A stretch of 5,851 bases of DNA from Moraxellaceae bacterium (GTDB lineage Bacteria > Pseudomonadota > Gammaproteobacteria > Pseudomonadales > Ketobacteraceae), in NCBI GenBank assembly GCA_002402125.1, contig NVVG01000295.1, forward strand, positions 1 to 5,851, written 5' to 3'. Positions 5,396 to 5,851 of this stretch are shown piece after piece. Numbering within the stretch: position 1 is the first letter of the stretch; each line of letters starts with the position of its first letter. The notes beneath the pieces were generated by a model that saw nothing but the letters and a program-made list of their open reading frames with translations, did no database searches and was not told the origin of the DNA. The position numbers and the translations under genes were made by a program.

Positions 5396-5479
5396 ATGAG
5401 GTGATTGCTAGAGGTTCTAAACACCCTGCTTCTCACCGCCTCGATGTCCTTCTGTCAGCACGTTTTTGAGTCACTCGGC

Positions 5480-5851
5480 ATGCAATCCACATTTCCCTTT
5501 ACAGCTATCATTGGTCAAGAGTCGCTTAAAACAGCTCTCGTGCTTTCTGCCATTGATCAACACCTAGGTGGGTTACTTATCTGTGGCCCCCGTGGCTGTG
5601 GTAAGTCAACGGCAGCTCGCAGCCTGGCGGACCTTCTGCAAAGTAACCATCACTTTGTGAACTTACCCCTTGGAGCGTCAGAAGACAGAGTAATAGGCAC
5701 AATAGATGCACAAAAGATCCTTGATAAGGGTGAGGTTAAATTTTCCCCCGGCTTATTGCATAAAGCCAATCAGGGCATGCTCTATGTTGATGAAGTTAAC
5801 TTACTGCCGGATCACTTAATTGACATTTTATTGGATGTATCTGCTAGCGGC
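5480..5851 (+). CDS. BchI/ChlI-type AAA+ magnesium/cobalt chelatase ATPase subunit, 5' part only
   Basis: The visible 124 residues run off the window with the frame open. They match the N-terminal AAA+ core of the chelatase I-subunit: FPFTAIIGQESLKTALVLSA (5-24), Walker A GPRGCGKST (36-44), NLPLGASEDRVIGTID (61-76), the insertion region GEVKFSPGLLHKANQG (84-99) and Walker B MLYVDEVNLL (100-109), then DHLIDILLDVSASG. Members form hexameric rings that power Mg insertion into protoporphyrin or, in non-phototrophs, work with a VWA partner and CobN-like subunits in cobalt chelation. No phototrophy gene is seen, so the cobalt or unknown-metal branch is more likely; this is inference. The Walker A reads GCGKST where BchI usually has GTAKST. 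ATG 5480 fits the usual family start; an in-frame ATG at 5444 would add 12 residues without an RBS. The RBS at 5480 is weak (TGAG about 9 bases upstream). Confidence 0.88.
   Translation, partial: MQSTFPFTAIIGQESLKTALVLSAIDQHLGGLLICGPRGCGKSTAARSLADLLQSNHHFVNLPLGASEDRVIGTIDAQKILDKGEVKFSPGLLHKANQGMLYVDEVNLLPDHLIDILLDVSASG

Larger units (their letters stand above)
5073..5479. other. Divergent intergenic region between pyk and the chelatase-type ATPase gene
   Basis: This stretch of about 400 bases has no convincing gene. It must hold the promoters of both flanking genes. I see a hairpin at 5172-5197 (TAGC...ATCCT-AAGC-AGGAT...GCTA), three GGT...ACC palindromes (5214-5222, 5267-5274, 5322-5332), a plausible plus-strand promoter near 5301-5329 and phased GTGTCRT repeats at 5344-5395. 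For pyk the clearest minus-strand -10-like string is TATACT inside 5207-5212, without a good -35. Tiny frames at 5351-5404 (17 codons) and 5401-5469 (22 codons, GTG) have no proper RBS. I saw no B12-box or other riboswitch core. Confidence 0.5.

Noticed and set aside
5351..5469. Tiny frames of 17 and 22 codons before the chelatase gene, possible leader peptides
   Set aside because: No proper RBS at normal spacing and no attenuator structure or run of one amino acid codon; the first consists mostly of the tandem repeat.
5112..5479. Cobalamin or other riboswitch upstream of the chelatase gene
   Set aside because: No B12-box-like GCCACTG core or other recognisable conserved riboswitch element was seen in this gap.

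Overview
The window looks like ordinary chromosome from a Gram-negative bacterium, most likely a gammaproteobacterium of marine or environmental type. The evidence is an Sec-exported periplasmic ModA, a classic modA-modB-modC order, moderate-to-low GC and Shine-Dalgarno-led genes. No species can be named from the sequence alone, and there are no tRNA, rRNA, transposase, integrase or CRISPR signs.

Layout. (1) The 5' part of a TVP38/TMEM64 (VTT/DedA-like) membrane protein gene runs on the minus strand from 425 and leaves the window at base 1. (2) A gap at 426-611 is rich in short DNA palindromes. (3) A compact minus-strand operon, modA (about 3274 to 2405), modB (2415 to 1741) and modC (1739 to 612), encodes a complete molybdate ABC importer. 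Its genes overlap by 11 bases or sit 1 base apart, so translation is probably coupled. (4) Divergent from modA, a 65-codon acidic ORF of unknown function (3432-3629, plus strand) has its own RBS and a likely extended -10 promoter, and is bracketed by two identical copies of TAAC(8)T. (5) A pyruvate kinase gene (minus, 5072 to 3678) converges on it; a perfect 12-bp inverted repeat spans the gap and the pyk stop codon. (6) A gap at 5073-5479 of about 400 bases holds palindromes and a helically phased repeat. (7) The first 124 codons of a BchI/ChlI-type AAA+ chelatase ATPase run off the right edge.

How the genes fit together. ModA binds the oxyanion in the periplasm, ModB forms the channel and ModC drives transport with ATP and probably senses molybdate through its C-terminal TOBE/Mop domain. 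Pyruvate kinase is central metabolism. The chelatase-type ATPase more likely serves cobalt or another metal insertion pathway than chlorophyll synthesis, because nothing here indicates phototrophy. TVP38 is a lipid or membrane homeostasis type protein with no evident link to molybdate.

No clearly new multi-gene system is visible. The most unusual places are the small ORF with its TAAC8T brackets and palindromic promoter region, the apparent lack of a good RBS for any ordinary modA start codon beside a well-placed AUU codon, and the phased GTGTCRT repeats before the chelatase gene.
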